Shown: positions 63,852 through 64,000 of the stretch, one piece after another
How the letters are laid out: each line of letters starts with the position of its first letter
Numbering within the stretch: the stretch's first letter is position 1
Assembly: GCA_023391815.1 (NCBI GenBank)
Contig: JAEWAF010000105.1
Span: 1-64,000 of the forward strand
DNA: 64,000 bases
Origin: Pseudomonadota bacterium
GTDB lineage: Bacteria; Pseudomonadota; Gammaproteobacteria; Steroidobacterales; Steroidobacteraceae
Reading direction: 5' to 3'
Notes under the pieces: generated by a model
Seen by the model: only the letters and a program-made list of their open reading frames with translations
Told to the model about the DNA's origin: nothing
Database searches by the model: none
Translations under genes and position numbers: made by a program

Positions 63852-64000
63852 TCAAGCGGGAGCGTTCAGTCGTTCGAGGTAGCGCGCGATGATATCCACC
63901 TCCAAGTTCACGCGCGTGCCGACGCGGTACTCGTTCAAGGTGGTGACTTCGAGCGTGTGAGGGATCAGGTTGACGGAAAATTTCGCGCCGTCCACGTCGT
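63852..64000 (-). CDS. ribE: Riboflavin synthase alpha subunit, 3 prime part
   Basis: C-terminal 48 or so residues of riboflavin synthase, cut by the right window edge. The visible translation contains FSVNLIPHTLEVTTLNEYRVG and TRVNLEVDIIARYLERL, the family C-terminus. It dismutates two lumazines to riboflavin. It lies immediately upstream of ribBA and ribH in the usual order; ribD presumably lies further on. Confidence 0.92.
   Translation of the reverse strand, partial: DVDGAKFSVNLIPHTLEVTTLNEYRVGTRVNLEVDIIARYLERLNAPA

Overview
The window looks like a chromosomal segment of a GC-rich gammaproteobacterium. The gene order asd-fimV-truA-accD-folC-SPOR-cvpA-purF, the ribE-ribBA-ribH-nusB-thiL-pgpA block, xseB-ispA-dxs, parE-parC and the complete EF-P lysylation set (efp, epmB, epmA) are all typical of gammaproteobacteria. 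The TonB-dependent receptor, the chitinases, the eukaryotic-type protein kinases and the F420 genes suggest an environmental member, perhaps near Steroidobacter/Nevskia-type lineages. That placement is inference; no rRNA or tRNA gene was found to test it.

Layout. 0.2-4.5 kb: cysS and gltX on the minus strand, diverging from a periplasmic cyclophilin and lpxH. 4.8-12.9 kb: a minus-strand run with truA, accD, folC, a SPOR protein, cvpA and purF, followed by a receiver-like/Ser-Thr kinase whose stop overlaps the miaE start. 13.0-20 kb: fimV, asd, aroC and prmB on the minus strand. 19.6-22.1 kb: SCO1, psd and epmA on the plus strand. 22.1-25.7 kb: an aldo/keto reductase and a large kinase-TPR protein. 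26-30.5 kb: msrC, then divergent efp and epmB, then a FimX-like degenerate GGDEF/EAL protein. 30.7-37.9 kb: a tight minus-strand operon (TonB receptor, LLM flavin/F420 oxidoreductase, F420:NADP reductase, CofC, fused CofG-CofH), diverging from an MFS-NTF2 pair and an AraC regulator. 40.9-45.1 kb: parE and parC. 45.3-49.9 kb: two secreted GH18 chitinases. 50.3-52.8 kb: rubrerythrin, a CCG-domain Fe-S protein and a DUF3501 protein. 53-57.3 kb: xseB, ispA, dxs, folE2. 57.3-58.4 kb: a PIN-toxin/HTH-antitoxin pair. 58.9-64 kb: a kinase with a cyclic-nucleotide-binding domain, then ribE(partial)-ribBA-ribH-nusB-thiL-pgpA.

How the genes work together. Most are housekeeping: tRNA charging and modification, purine, folate, thiamine, riboflavin, isoprenoid, phospholipid and lipid A synthesis, chromosome decatenation. 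Against this background three accessory modules stand out: the F420 synthesis/use operon (F420 is rare in gammaproteobacteria), the rubrerythrin/Fe-S oxidative-stress module with its own palindromic operator, and the chitin-degradation pair. Three different Hanks-type kinases and a FimX-like protein point to extensive signalling, with FimV and FimX both tied to type IV pili in relatives.

Non-coding signals include two diverged copies of a ~145-bp element with ~28-bp terminal inverted repeats (4637-4780 and 26539-26684), and an array of five TGTCGA boxes (30497-30572) between two convergent genes. No CRISPR array, rRNA, tRNA, prophage or transposase gene was seen.
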